Of a stretch of DNA of 6,621 nt, positions 1-5,813 are shown in pieces. Source of the DNA: Acidobacteriota bacterium (lineage in GTDB: Bacteria > Acidobacteriota > Terriglobia > Acidoferrales > UBA7541); NCBI GenBank assembly GCA_019239815.1, contig JAFAZL010000769.1:1-6621 (forward strand), read 5' to 3'. The notes beneath the pieces are model-generated. The model did no database searches. It was not told the DNA's origin and was given only the letters and a program-made list of their open reading frames with translations. The first letter of the stretch is position 1, and each line of letters starts with the position of its first letter. The translations under genes and the position numbers were made by a program.

Positions 1-64
1 AGCTTGCCGTCCAGGATTCCGGCGATGGACCGGGAGGCAGCTTGGCTGGGGTAGGAGGGCTCAC
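1..64 (-). CDS. possible 5' end of a third minus-strand gene (partial; P450-like N-terminus?)
   Basis: A reading frame opens on the minus strand with GTG at 64-62 and stays open to the window edge, giving 21 codons. The visible N-terminus is MSPPTPAKLPPGPSPESW followed by a few residues. An in-frame TGA lies at 70-68, so GTG 64 is the first possible start. The Pro-rich LPPGP motif is typical of the segment just ahead of the catalytic domain in cytochromes P450, and a P450 would suit a reductase/methyltransferase neighbourhood. The evidence is thin: the fragment is very short, no Shine-Dalgarno is visible, and proline-rich stretches can arise by chance in GC-rich DNA. It lies 47 bp downstream of the methyltransferase stop on the same strand, so it could be the third gene of that operon. 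A TATAGT box at 76-71 would place a transcription start near the GTG. The P450 assignment is a guess. Confidence 0.3.
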   Translation of the reverse strand, partial: MSPPTPAKLPPGPSPESWTAS

Positions 65-111
65 GGTTCAACTATAGCGCGATGGCGGATACGACGACAT
101 TTCTGCACGGC

Positions 112-669
112 TCAACTTGCTCGCTTGGCGCTGAAGCGGAATCCGCCTGCGCGCGAGTTCAAATTCACGTTCGAGAAGCCGACGGCCGATAGACGATCGG
201 CAATGTCAGCGCGATCGATGGGAACGAAGACGCTGCCTACGTGAATGAGGCGATGAAGCAAGTTGTCTTCGATTTCGAATGCAAAGAAGGAACCGCCCGG
301 GCGCAGCACGCGGCAGGCTTCGCGAAACGCATTTTCCTGCGCTGCGCGTGTGCGGAGATGGTGCAACATCAGGACGGCGATCGCCGAGGAAAATGTCGCG
401 TCGGCGAAAGGCAAAAAGGCGGCGTCCGCCTGAACGACGGCGTTTCTGTCTTTCGCGGCGAGTTGAACCGCGAACTCATGGCTCCATTCCAGGCTCGTGA
501 CGCGCGGTACGAGACGTCGCAGGGCCGCGGTGCCGGCGCCCGGACCAGCGCCTAGCTCGAGCACGTGGTCACCGAGCGAATTCCCTGCGACGATCCATGG
601 CAGCAGACGGTCGCATGTGATGCGCCGCCAGAAGCCCGTTGAGCAGAACCAGTTTTCGAGTGCGTTCAC
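112..669 (-). CDS. class I SAM-dependent methyltransferase (small, Methyltransf_11 type)
   Basis: The 185-aa protein has the Rossmann-type methyltransferase fold of the UbiE/Methyltransf_11 group, which transfers a methyl group from S-adenosylmethionine to a small molecule. Motif I, the glycine-rich SAM loop, is VLELGAGPG at residues 36-44. The acidic residue ending strand beta-2 is E61. An acidic/LPF segment (D82, LPF 86-88) and the strand at 94-101 followed by HH at 103-104 correspond to motifs II-III. The post-motif LRPGG is at 122-126. It is short for the family (usually about 200-280 aa) but appears complete, probably with a reduced C-terminal cap. The start is GTG at 669-667; an in-frame TAG at 696-694 lies upstream and no ATG, other GTG or TTG falls between. 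No clear Shine-Dalgarno precedes it. It begins 38 bp after the aldo/keto reductase stop, so co-transcription is likely. The substrate cannot be read from the sequence; the N-terminal NALENWFC..FWRR segment probably contributes to the substrate site. Confidence 0.85.
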   Translation of the reverse strand: MNALENWFCSTGFWRRITCDRLLPWIVAGNSLGDHVLELGAGPGAGTAALRRLVPRVTSLEWSHEFAVQLAAKDRNAVVQADAAFLPFADATFSSAIAVLMLHHLRTRAAQENAFREACRVLRPGGSFFAFEIEDNLLHRLIHVGSVFVPIDRADIADRLSAVGFSNVNLNSRAGGFRFSAKRAS

Positions 670-707
670 TTCGCTGCGCCAATCAGAGGCGTGCTATCAC
701 TTGTCGA

Positions 708-1697
708 TTATTTATTGATCAGGGCCATCATGACTTCGGGATAGCGCGCGCCGGCAACCGCGCCGTGCGGCGCCACTTCTTCGATCCGGCGCAAATCTTC
801 TTTCGACAACTTCACGTTTGCTGAACCGGCGTTGTCTTCCAGGAATTTGCGGCGTTTCGTGCCGGGGATCGGAATGATGTCCGGTCCTTGCGCCAAAAGC
901 CAGGCCAAAGCGAGTTGGCTCGCAGTGCAGTCCTTTTCCTTTGCGATTGACTCCACACGTGCGACCAGGTCTAGATTCTTTTGAAAATTCTCTCCCTGGA
1001 AACGCGGGGAATTGCGGCGGTAGTCGTCTTTCTCGAAATCCTCGTACTTCTTGAATTGGCCTGTGAGGAATCCTCGGCCGAGCGGGCTGTAAGCGACGAA
1101 TGCGATACCAAGTTCACGCGTCGTCGGCAGCACCTCATCTTCCGGATCGCGCGTCCAGAGCGAATACTCCGTTTGCAGCGCCGCGATTGGATGGACTGCC
1201 GCGGCTCGGCGAATGGTCGCAGGGCCCGCCTCGGACAAGCCGATATGACGGACTTTCCCCGCTTTCACTAAATCAGCCATCGCACCAACCGTCTCTTCGA
1301 TGGGAGTGTTCGGATCGACGCGATGTTGGTAATAGAGATCGATCGTGTCCACACCAAGTCGCTTCAGGCTCGCTTCGCAGCTAGCTTTCACGTAGTCCGG
1401 CTTCCCGTTGACCCCACGCAGGGCGGGATTGTTCTTATCGCGCACGATGCCAAACTTGGTAGCGAGAAAAACCTCGTCGCGCTTGCCGCGAATCGCTTTG
1501 CCTACCAGAATTTCGTTGTCGCCGTAGCCATAGACGTCGGCCGTGTCGAGAAAATTCATTCCCAGTTCAATCGAGCGATGAATCGTCGCGATCGATTCTT
1601 CGTCGTTACGTGAGCCGTAAAATTCCGACATTCCCATGCATCCCAATCCGAGTTCGGAGACCTGCGGGCCGGTCTTTCCTAGGTTTCGCGTTTGCAT
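708..1697 (-). CDS. aldo/keto reductase, NADP(H)-dependent (AKR13/YakC-like)
   Basis: This complete 329-aa cytoplasmic (alpha/beta)8-barrel oxidoreductase would reduce aldehydes or ketones with NADPH. The family tetrad is intact: D51 and Y56 in [10 protein letters not shown]81 in ATKFG, and H125 in YYQHRVDP. The start [20 protein letters not shown] is the usual first strand. The C-terminal [15 protein letters not shown] segment (about 275-289) is the cofactor 2'-phosphate/adenine-binding region. Length and N-terminus fit the AKR13 group, whose members act on varied carbonyls, so the natural substrate is unknown. The start is ATG at 1697-1695 with a GGAG Shine-Dalgarno on the minus strand at 1707-1704, six bases upstream. 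It is the first gene of a probable minus-strand operon with the methyltransferase and is transcribed divergently from the FUSC transporter across 108 bp, so shared regulation is possible but not shown. No frameshift or missing residue is visible. Confidence 0.95.
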   Translation of the reverse strand: MQTRNLGKTGPQVSELGLGCMGMSEFYGSRNDEESIATIHRSIELGMNFLDTADVYGYGDNEILVGKAIRGKRDEVFLATKFGIVRDKNNPALRGVNGKPDYVKASCEASLKRLGVDTIDLYYQHRVDPNTPIEETVGAMADLVKAGKVRHIGLSEAGPATIRRAAAVHPIAALQTEYSLWTRDPEDEVLPTTRELGIAFVAYSPLGRGFLTGQFKKYEDFEKDDYRRNSPRFQGENFQKNLDLVARVESIAKEKDCTASQLALAWLLAQGPDIIPIPGTKRRKFLEDNAGSANVKLSKEDLRRIEEVAPHGAVAGARYPEVMMALINK

Positions 1698-1805
1698 CGT
1701 CTGCTCCAGTTTTGAGGGTTCCCTGTGTGATGCCGGGGATTCGACCGGCGATACAAATTGACGGCAATCTAGCCTCTTGAAAGCGTTGCTCCCCGGTTAC
1801 GGGTC
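1698..1805. other. divergent intergenic region, reductase / FUSC transporter
   Basis: The 108 bp separate two divergent genes and must contain both promoters unless one lies inside a coding region. I found no convincing sigma-70 pair. On the plus strand TTGACG (1758-1763) and TTGAAA (1777-1782) resemble -35 boxes, but no TATAAT-like sequence sits 16-18 bases downstream of either. A GCCGG/CCGGC inverted repeat (1732-1736 with 1745-1749) could be a small hairpin or operator half-sites, and ATTG/CAAT (1757-1760 with 1765-1768) is a weaker one. The FUSC ATG at 1806 has no clear Shine-Dalgarno here. Confidence 0.5.
1704..1707 (-). promoter_or_regulatory. ribosome binding site of the aldo/keto reductase
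   Basis: On the minus strand GGAG lies six bases ahead of the ATG at 1697-1695. This spacing supports the start chosen for the reductase. Confidence 0.7.
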
Positions 1806-4211
1806 ATGGCGAAGGTGTCCCCGGTCGATTATGCTGACAGCGATCGATTTCTGATGTCACGCGACGACGAAGCCAAATTGCGCGAGCCCGAGCGCGACCC
1901 GCGCGCCTGGAGGAATGGTCCGTCCGCTCAGCCGCAATCGGAACTGTCACCGAGAAACAGTGACGAGCCGATTCGCAGCAAGGATATCGCGAATCGCTCG
2001 CGACCTACCGAAAGTAATGCGCATCCAGGCGATTCCAAAGAACAAGAACCAACTGGCAAATGGCTGAAATTTTGGCACGGCGTGCTCCACGTTGACACGT
2101 CGAAGATGGATTTCGGCATCGGGATCCGCAACGCGCTTGGTGTCGCGATACCTCTTGCCGTTGGAATTGCGATCAAGATGCCGCTCGGCGGCCTGGCCGT
2201 CGCCAGCGGCGCGCTCAACGTTTCCTATTCGGATGGTCACGACCCTTACTGGCAGCGGGCCAGGCGCATGCTGGCAACCAGCGTTCTATGCGCGATCGCG
2301 GTGATAGCCGGAGGTTTGGCCGGCCACTATTCGGTGCTCGCCATTTTGCTAACCTCCTTTTGGGCGTTCTGGGCTGGATTTGCAATTTCGGTGAGTCCGA
2401 CCGCCGAAAGCCAAGGCGTGATCAGTACAGTGGTGCTGATTATTTTCGCGGCACAAACATTGACGCCCGAACGCGCGTTGCAAGCCGGAGCCCTCGCCTT
2501 CGGTGGCGGCGTATTGCAGATGTTGTTTTCGATTTTGCTGTGGCCGGTACACGCCTACGATCCGGAGCGCCGCGCCCTCTCGAACCTCTATCTCACTCTC
2601 GGCCGAGCCGCTTCTGATCCCGCGGAATTGATGCGCTCGTCGCCACCGGGAATCGCGGCAAGTACGGCGGCGCAGGAAGCACTGGCCGGACGCGCCTCCG
2701 ATCACAGCGCCATCGGCGAACGCTTTCGTTCGCTGCTCAGCCAGGGCGAGCGCACTCGCTTGAGACTGTTTACGCTTGGGCGCCTCCTGCGCCGGATGCG
2801 CCGCGAAAAGTTTGGCTTCGCTCCCGCCGAGATGGTCGAGCACTTCCTCGAAGCTGTTTCTCAGGTGATGAACGCGATCGGTGAATCGCTGCGACAAAAC
2901 GCGCCACTGAAAATCGACGATGCCTGGCTGACAGCCATGCACGTCGAAACCGAAGCTCTACGAGAAGCCCACGAAACCGGGGACCGAACATTCCTTGTGG
3001 CTGTAGTCCGCGACGCGCGTCGTCAAATGGATGCCATCAGCGGCCAAATCCGCGCCGCCATGAAGATGGCTAGCGATATCACGCCAGAAGGTATCGAGCA
3101 GGTCACACAGAGCGAGAAGCAACTACCTTGGCGTATGCGTTTTACGAGCCTGATTCCGCGGCTCGAAGCAAACTTCAGCTTTCGCTCCGCGGTATTCCGT
3201 CACGGCGTGCGGCTGGCCGCGACGGTTGCCGTAGCCGAAACACTTTCGCGCAGTCTTGAGACGCCGCGCGCATACTGGCTTCCGATGACCGCTGTAATTG
3301 TGCTGAAGCCCGAGTTCACGGTCACATTTACACGCGGGTTGCTCCGCATCGCCGGCACGATGCTTGGCCTGCTCCTGGCCACTGCAATGTTTCATTTCCT
3401 TCCGACTGGCATCGGGTTGGAAGTCGTTCTCATTGGCGCGTTCGTTTTCTTGCTGCGCTGGATCGGCCCTGCAAACTACGGAATCTTCGGCATCGCGGTC
3501 AGCGCTTTGATCGTGCTGATGATCGCAATCACCGGGATAGCGCCGAAAACTGTGATCTGGGCACGCGGCCTGAACACACTGATGGGCGGAACTCTCGCGC
3601 TGATCGCCTACGCAATATGGCCGACTTGGGAGCGTACGCAGGTCAATGAAGTGATGGCGCGGCTACTCGATTCGTACCGCGTCTATTTCGCGAACGTGGT
3701 TGAATATCTCGAAGGCGTCGGCGATGTGACGCCACTCGATCTCGACCACCTGCGGCTCGCGACTCGACTCGCTCGCACTAACGCGCTCTCTTCCGTCGAC
3801 CGTATGCAAACCGAGCCCTGGACCCGCGCCGACGACATCCCCTTGCTGACCAGCATGCTCGCAAGTTCGCATCGCTTCCTGCACGCCGTGATCTCGGTGG
3901 AGGCGGCCTTCGTACCCGGACGTGGCACGAAGATTCGCGACGAGTTTCGCGTTTTCGCCAACGATGTAACGACAATTCTAGGAGGACTTGCGGCCGAGTT
4001 GCGCCGTATTCGTCCGGCCAGCCAGAAGTGGCCCGACCTTCGCGAAGACCACCGTCGCTTGATTCAGAATCCCCTGGGCGCAATCGAGCAGTATGCGCTC
4101 GTGAACGTCGAAGCGGACCGGATGACGAATAGCCTCAATACCTTACGAGAGCAGGTTGACCGCTGGGTGAAGAGGAAGCCAGGAACACCGCCAGCCAGAC
4201 AACGCACATAG
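1806..4211 (+). CDS. FUSC-family inner-membrane transporter (AaeB/fusaric acid resistance-like)
   Basis: The 801-aa protein has the duplicated architecture of FUSC proteins, which are aromatic-acid and fusaric-acid efflux components such as AaeB and the YccS/YhfK type. Residues 1-85 are hydrophilic and charged, with no signal peptide. A first membrane module with about six hydrophobic segments spans roughly 107-248. A long soluble helical region with many charged residues follows (about 250-455). A second module spans about 463-606 and contains the conserved RAYWLPMTAVIVLKPEF stretch (488-504) and the following RGLLRIAGTMLGLL (510-523). A C-terminal soluble helical domain runs from 607 to 801. 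Length and order fit full-size FUSC proteins. The start at 1806 is the first ATG after an in-frame TAG at 1770-1772; it has no obvious Shine-Dalgarno, so a later start within the hydrophilic leader cannot be excluded. No membrane-fusion or outer-membrane partner is encoded nearby, so the export route and substrate remain unknown. Its stop codon overlaps the ribosome binding site of the next gene. Confidence 0.9.
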   Translation: MAKVSPVDYADSDRFLMSRDDEAKLREPERDPRAWRNGPSAQPQSELSPRNSDEPIRSKDIANRSRPTESNAHPGDSKEQEPTGKWLKFWHGVLHVDTSKMDFGIGIRNALGVAIPLAVGIAIKMPLGGLAVASGALNVSYSDGHDPYWQRARRMLATSVLCAIAVIAGGLAGHYSVLAILLTSFWAFWAGFAISVSPTAESQGVISTVVLIIFAAQTLTPERALQAGALAFGGGVLQMLFSILLWPVHAYDPERRALSNLYLTLGRAASDPAELMRSSPPGIAASTAAQEALAGRASDHSAIGERFRSLLSQGERTRLRLFTLGRLLRRMRREKFGFAPAEMVEHFLEAVSQVMNAIGESLRQNAPLKIDDAWLTAMHVETEALREAHETGDRTFLVAVVRDARRQMDAISGQIRAAMKMASDITPEGIEQVTQSEKQLPWRMRFTSLIPRLEANFSFRSAVFRHGVRLAATVAVAETLSRSLETPRAYWLPMTAVIVLKPEFTVTFTRGLLRIAGTMLGLLLATAMFHFLPTGIGLEVVLIGAFVFLLRWIGPANYGIFGIAVSALIVLMIAITGIAPKTVIWARGLNTLMGGTLALIAYAIWPTWERTQVNEVMARLLDSYRVYFANVVEYLEGVGDVTPLDLDHLRLATRLARTNALSSVDRMQTEPWTRADDIPLLTSMLASSHRFLHAVISVEAAFVPGRGTKIRDEFRVFANDVTTILGGLAAELRRIRPASQKWPDLREDHRRLIQNPLGAIEQYALVNVEADRMTNSLNTLREQVDRWVKRKPGTPPARQRT

Positions 4212-4216
4212 GAGGG
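4210..4216 (+). promoter_or_regulatory. strong Shine-Dalgarno overlapping the FUSC stop codon
   Basis: AGGAGGG begins inside the TAG stop of the FUSC gene and ends four bases before the ATG at 4221. It is close to a perfect anti-16S match and fixes the start of the 147-aa protein. The arrangement suggests that ribosomes ending FUSC translation feed initiation of the next gene (translational coupling). Confidence 0.85.
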
Positions 4217-4220
4217 CCGT

Positions 4221-4664
4221 ATGACGATAGTGAATTTGGAATCGCGATCAGGAAGGCGAGCGTTCCTGGCCCGGTGGAAGTCACTCATCTTAGCTGGTGT
4301 GAGCTTCCCTTCATTCGGGGCGGCGATGCCGGCGTTCGCGAACCATCTCTCAGCCTTCCAGGCAGCTCACACCGGCGAAAAACGGCCGGGCCTACCCTCT
4401 CCTCCCGCCCCAGCCGATCCCGACGCCCAAGACCAAAACGCTGCGAACGGCATCGATCCGCGCACCGCGCAAAGGGTCATGGCCGCAAAAAACGAGAAGG
4501 AGTTCCGAGAAGGCGTGGAAAAGCTCTTTCAAATGGCGTCCGAACTAAAAGACGAACTCGCCCAATCGCCTAAGATGAACGTCCTCTCGGTCCGTATGTA
4601 CAAGAAAACAGAAGAAATCGAGAAGCTGGCGAAGCAGCTCAAGAGCAAAGCCAAAGGAGGATGA
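4221..4664 (+). CDS. small exported protein of unknown function with Tat-like signal and helical tail
   Basis: I do not recognise a named family for this 147-aa protein. Its N-terminus looks like a Tat signal: twin arginines R12-R13 in SGRRAFL, a mildly hydrophobic stretch at about 21-38, and a likely AFA cleavage site before N41. There is no lipobox cysteine, and the protein contains no cysteine at all. The mature part begins with a flexible Pro/Ala/Asp-rich linker (about 55-76). A highly charged, probably helical region follows (about 82-145) with heptad-like Lys/Glu/Leu spacing, ending in EEIEKLAKQLKSKAKGG. The tail resembles small hypothetical proteins I associate with acidobacteria; this is recollection, not a search result. 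It starts 9 bp after FUSC with a strong ribosome binding site, and its stop lies 98 bp before the Dps start, so it belongs to the same cluster. A periplasmic helper or structural role beside the transporter is possible but unsupported. Confidence 0.8.
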   Translation: MTIVNLESRSGRRAFLARWKSLILAGVSFPSFGAAMPAFANHLSAFQAAHTGEKRPGLPSPPAPADPDAQDQNAANGIDPRTAQRVMAAKNEKEFREGVEKLFQMASELKDELAQSPKMNVLSVRMYKKTEEIEKLAKQLKSKAKGG

Positions 4665-4687
4665 CCTCTGCGGGCCCAACACTTCCA

Positions 4688-4716
4688 TTGCATCTTTGTG
4701 TCACATCCGGTATCCA
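4688..4716 (+). promoter_or_regulatory. weak candidate promoter ahead of dps
   Basis: In the 98-bp gap before Dps, TTGCAT (4688-4693) and TATCCA (4711-4716) are 17 bases apart, about 46 bases upstream of the ATG. Each hexamer matches only three of six consensus positions. It could give Dps its own stationary-phase expression, or mean nothing if the gene is read only from upstream. Confidence 0.2.
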
Positions 4717-4748
4717 AGACAGGAAAGCGCGAGCTTCATCACATTTTC

Positions 4749-4756
4749 AAGGAAGG
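4749..4756 (+). promoter_or_regulatory. ribosome binding site deciding the Dps start
   Basis: AAGGAAGG ends six bases before the ATG at 4763. An in-frame ATG further upstream at 4661 has its GGAGG directly adjacent with no spacer, which is unfavourable. This site therefore argues for the shorter 221-aa product. Confidence 0.75.
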
Positions 4757-4762
4757 TGCCAC

Positions 4763-5428
4763 ATGAGTCCTAAGAATGGTAAAGCAAATTCCGGGCATAG
4801 CTATGAAACGACTGAAGCGGGCAGCGAGCGGGCGCGCCCGATTCTGCATCAGAAGGCGCGTGAGATTCAGCCCTTCAACAAGATTGCTAAGCTACCGATC
4901 GGGCTGGACGAAAAGGTTTGCGCCGAGAGCGTCGAAAACTTGAACCAGCTCCTCGCCGACACGATGACGTTGCGCGATATGTACAAGAAGCATCACTGGC
5001 AGGTGGCTGGCCATACCTTCTACCAGCTTCACCTGCTCTTCGACAAACATCACGGCGAGCAGGACGAACTCGTCGACTCGATCGCCGAGCGGATTCAATT
5101 GCTTGGAGGCATCAGCATCGCCATGGCCGCTGACGTCGCCGAAACCACGATCATCCCGAGGCCGCCGCGTGGACGCGAGGAGGCTCCTGTGCAAATTTCG
5201 CGGCTACTGGAAGCCCACGAGACGATCCTGAAGGAAGCGCGCACGATGGCCAAGCAGGCCTCGGACGCGGGCGACGATGGCACGAACGACCTCGTCGTCA
5301 GCGACGTGATTCGAACGAACGAGCTCCAGGTCTGGTTCTTGGCGGAACATCTCGTCGACGTGCCGCTGGTCAAGGCAGACGACGCCGCAACGGCTGGGCC
5401 GGTCAAAGCAAAGTCAGCCAAGGCGTAA
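4763..5428 (+). CDS. dps: Dps-family ferritin-like DNA-binding and iron-storage protein
   Basis: Dps proteins form 12-subunit cages that oxidise Fe(II) with hydrogen peroxide, store the iron and often coat DNA in starved cells. All five ferroxidase ligands are present with canonical spacing: H78 in KHHW, H90 and D94 in LHLLFD, then D105 and E109 in DSIAER (equivalent to E. coli H51, H63, D67, D78, E82). In the family these sites form between subunits of a dimer. The four-helix core spans about residues 55-200. It is longer than E. coli Dps (167 aa), with an extra polar, basic N-terminal region of about 50 residues and a C-terminal Ala/Lys tail (KADDAATAGPVKAKSAKA, 204-221). Such flexible lysine-rich tails are a known DNA-binding device, so DNA binding is plausible. 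The start at 4763 is chosen for its AAGGAAGG site; an in-frame ATG at 4661, overlapping the previous stop, would add 34 residues without ferritin-like character. It is the last gene before a terminator. Confidence 0.93.
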   Translation: MSPKNGKANSGHSYETTEAGSERARPILHQKAREIQPFNKIAKLPIGLDEKVCAESVENLNQLLADTMTLRDMYKKHHWQVAGHTFYQLHLLFDKHHGEQDELVDSIAERIQLLGGISIAMAADVAETTIIPRPPRGREEAPVQISRLLEAHETILKEARTMAKQASDAGDDGTNDLVVSDVIRTNELQVWFLAEHLVDVPLVKADDAATAGPVKAKSAKA

Positions 5429-5480
5429 AGCCTTACCGGCTAGCAACTTAAAAAAGTTAGAACGCACAAATCGAAACACA

Positions 5481-5515
5481 CGGCCCGGCGCCTAATTGCG
5501 TCGGGCCGAGCTTTT
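5481..5515 (+). terminator. intrinsic terminator after dps
   Basis: An 11-bp stem (5481-5491 with 5498-5508, one G:U pair) encloses a 6-base loop CTAATT. The stem is almost all G/C. AGC and TTTT (5512-5515) follow. The T-tract is short, but the hairpin is very stable and lies 52 bp after the Dps stop. It would end the FUSC-small protein-Dps transcript and insulate the ATP-grasp gene. The other strand lacks a solid T-run, so it appears to work in the plus direction. Confidence 0.8.
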
Positions 5516-5709
5516 CCAGTCTCATGCATCGAGCAAAGAAATTCGCCACCTGTCCGCCGCAAGGAAAAAAGCCACGCCGACTCGGGGATTGCCTGTATGG
5601 GGGACGTGCCTCATCCAAGGCATGCTCCTGTCAGCCGTTCTGTACTCCGCCAACTGAATAAAAAAAGGATTCGACGTATCGGGAAATTGCATTGGACTTG
5701 GAAAGCAGC

Positions 5710-5728
5710 GGATCCTAAGTTAGGTTCC
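5710..5728. repeat. 19-bp quasi-palindrome, possible operator
   Basis: GGATCCTAA-G-TTAGGTTCC is an inverted repeat with 9-bp arms, one mismatch and a central G; the inner CCTAA-G-TTAGG is perfect. It lies 33 bp upstream of the candidate -35 box and 85 bp upstream of the ATP-grasp start, a position suiting a dimeric regulator. The right arm can alternatively pair with GGAGCC at 5732-5737. No regulator is encoded nearby, so its function is inferred only from symmetry. Confidence 0.35.
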
Positions 5729-5760
5729 CTCGGAGCCTGACCCGGCCCGATCAAGATCGC

Positions 5761-5788
5761 TTGCACTACTCGGCAAAACAGGTATATC
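5761..5788 (+). promoter_or_regulatory. candidate sigma-70 promoter of the ATP-grasp gene
   Basis: TTGCAC (5761-5766) and TATATC (5783-5788) are separated by 16 bases, and the -10 box ends 25 bases before the ATG at 5814. The matches to consensus are three and four of six. The position after a terminator makes a promoter here necessary, but the exact boxes are uncertain. Confidence 0.35.
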
Positions 5789-5813
5789 AACGATTGAACT
5801 CCGGAAAGACCCG

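Larger units (their letters stand above)
5516..5813. other. intergenic region upstream of the ATP-grasp gene
   Basis: About 300 bp with no gene I can support. It holds a 7-base A-run (5660-5666), a quasi-palindrome at 5710-5728 and a candidate promoter near 5761-5788. A 45-codon cysteine-containing frame (5524-5661) has no ribosome binding site and begins right after the terminator, so I do not call it. The length suggests regulated expression of the downstream gene, or a degraded gene remnant that I cannot recognise. Confidence 0.5.

Noticed and set aside
1731..1806. tRNA-like T-arm on the minus strand (GCCGG/CCGGC stem around TCGAATCC)
   Set aside because: The loop is 8 bases and lacks the TTCGA pattern, no matching acceptor stem lies within about 90 bases, and no anticodon arm folds at the expected distance. 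Chance resemblance is more likely than a tRNA or an integration-site remnant.
2349..2942. 197-codon minus-strand frame inside the FUSC gene
   Set aside because: Its composition is Arg/Gln/His-rich as expected from the reverse of a GC-rich coding frame. It lies wholly opposite the well-supported FUSC frame.
5429..5458. Small hairpins just after the Dps stop (AGCC/GGCT at 5429-5441; AACTT/AAGTT at 5445-5458)
   Set aside because: Stems of four and five base pairs without a T-tract are too weak to call terminators, and the strong hairpin at 5481-5508 explains termination.
5524..5661. 45-codon plus-strand frame with five cysteines (CSCQPFC near its end)
   Set aside because: It begins nine bases after the terminator T-tract, has no Shine-Dalgarno and resembles no family I know. 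It is kept only as a note because cysteine-rich peptides are easily missed.
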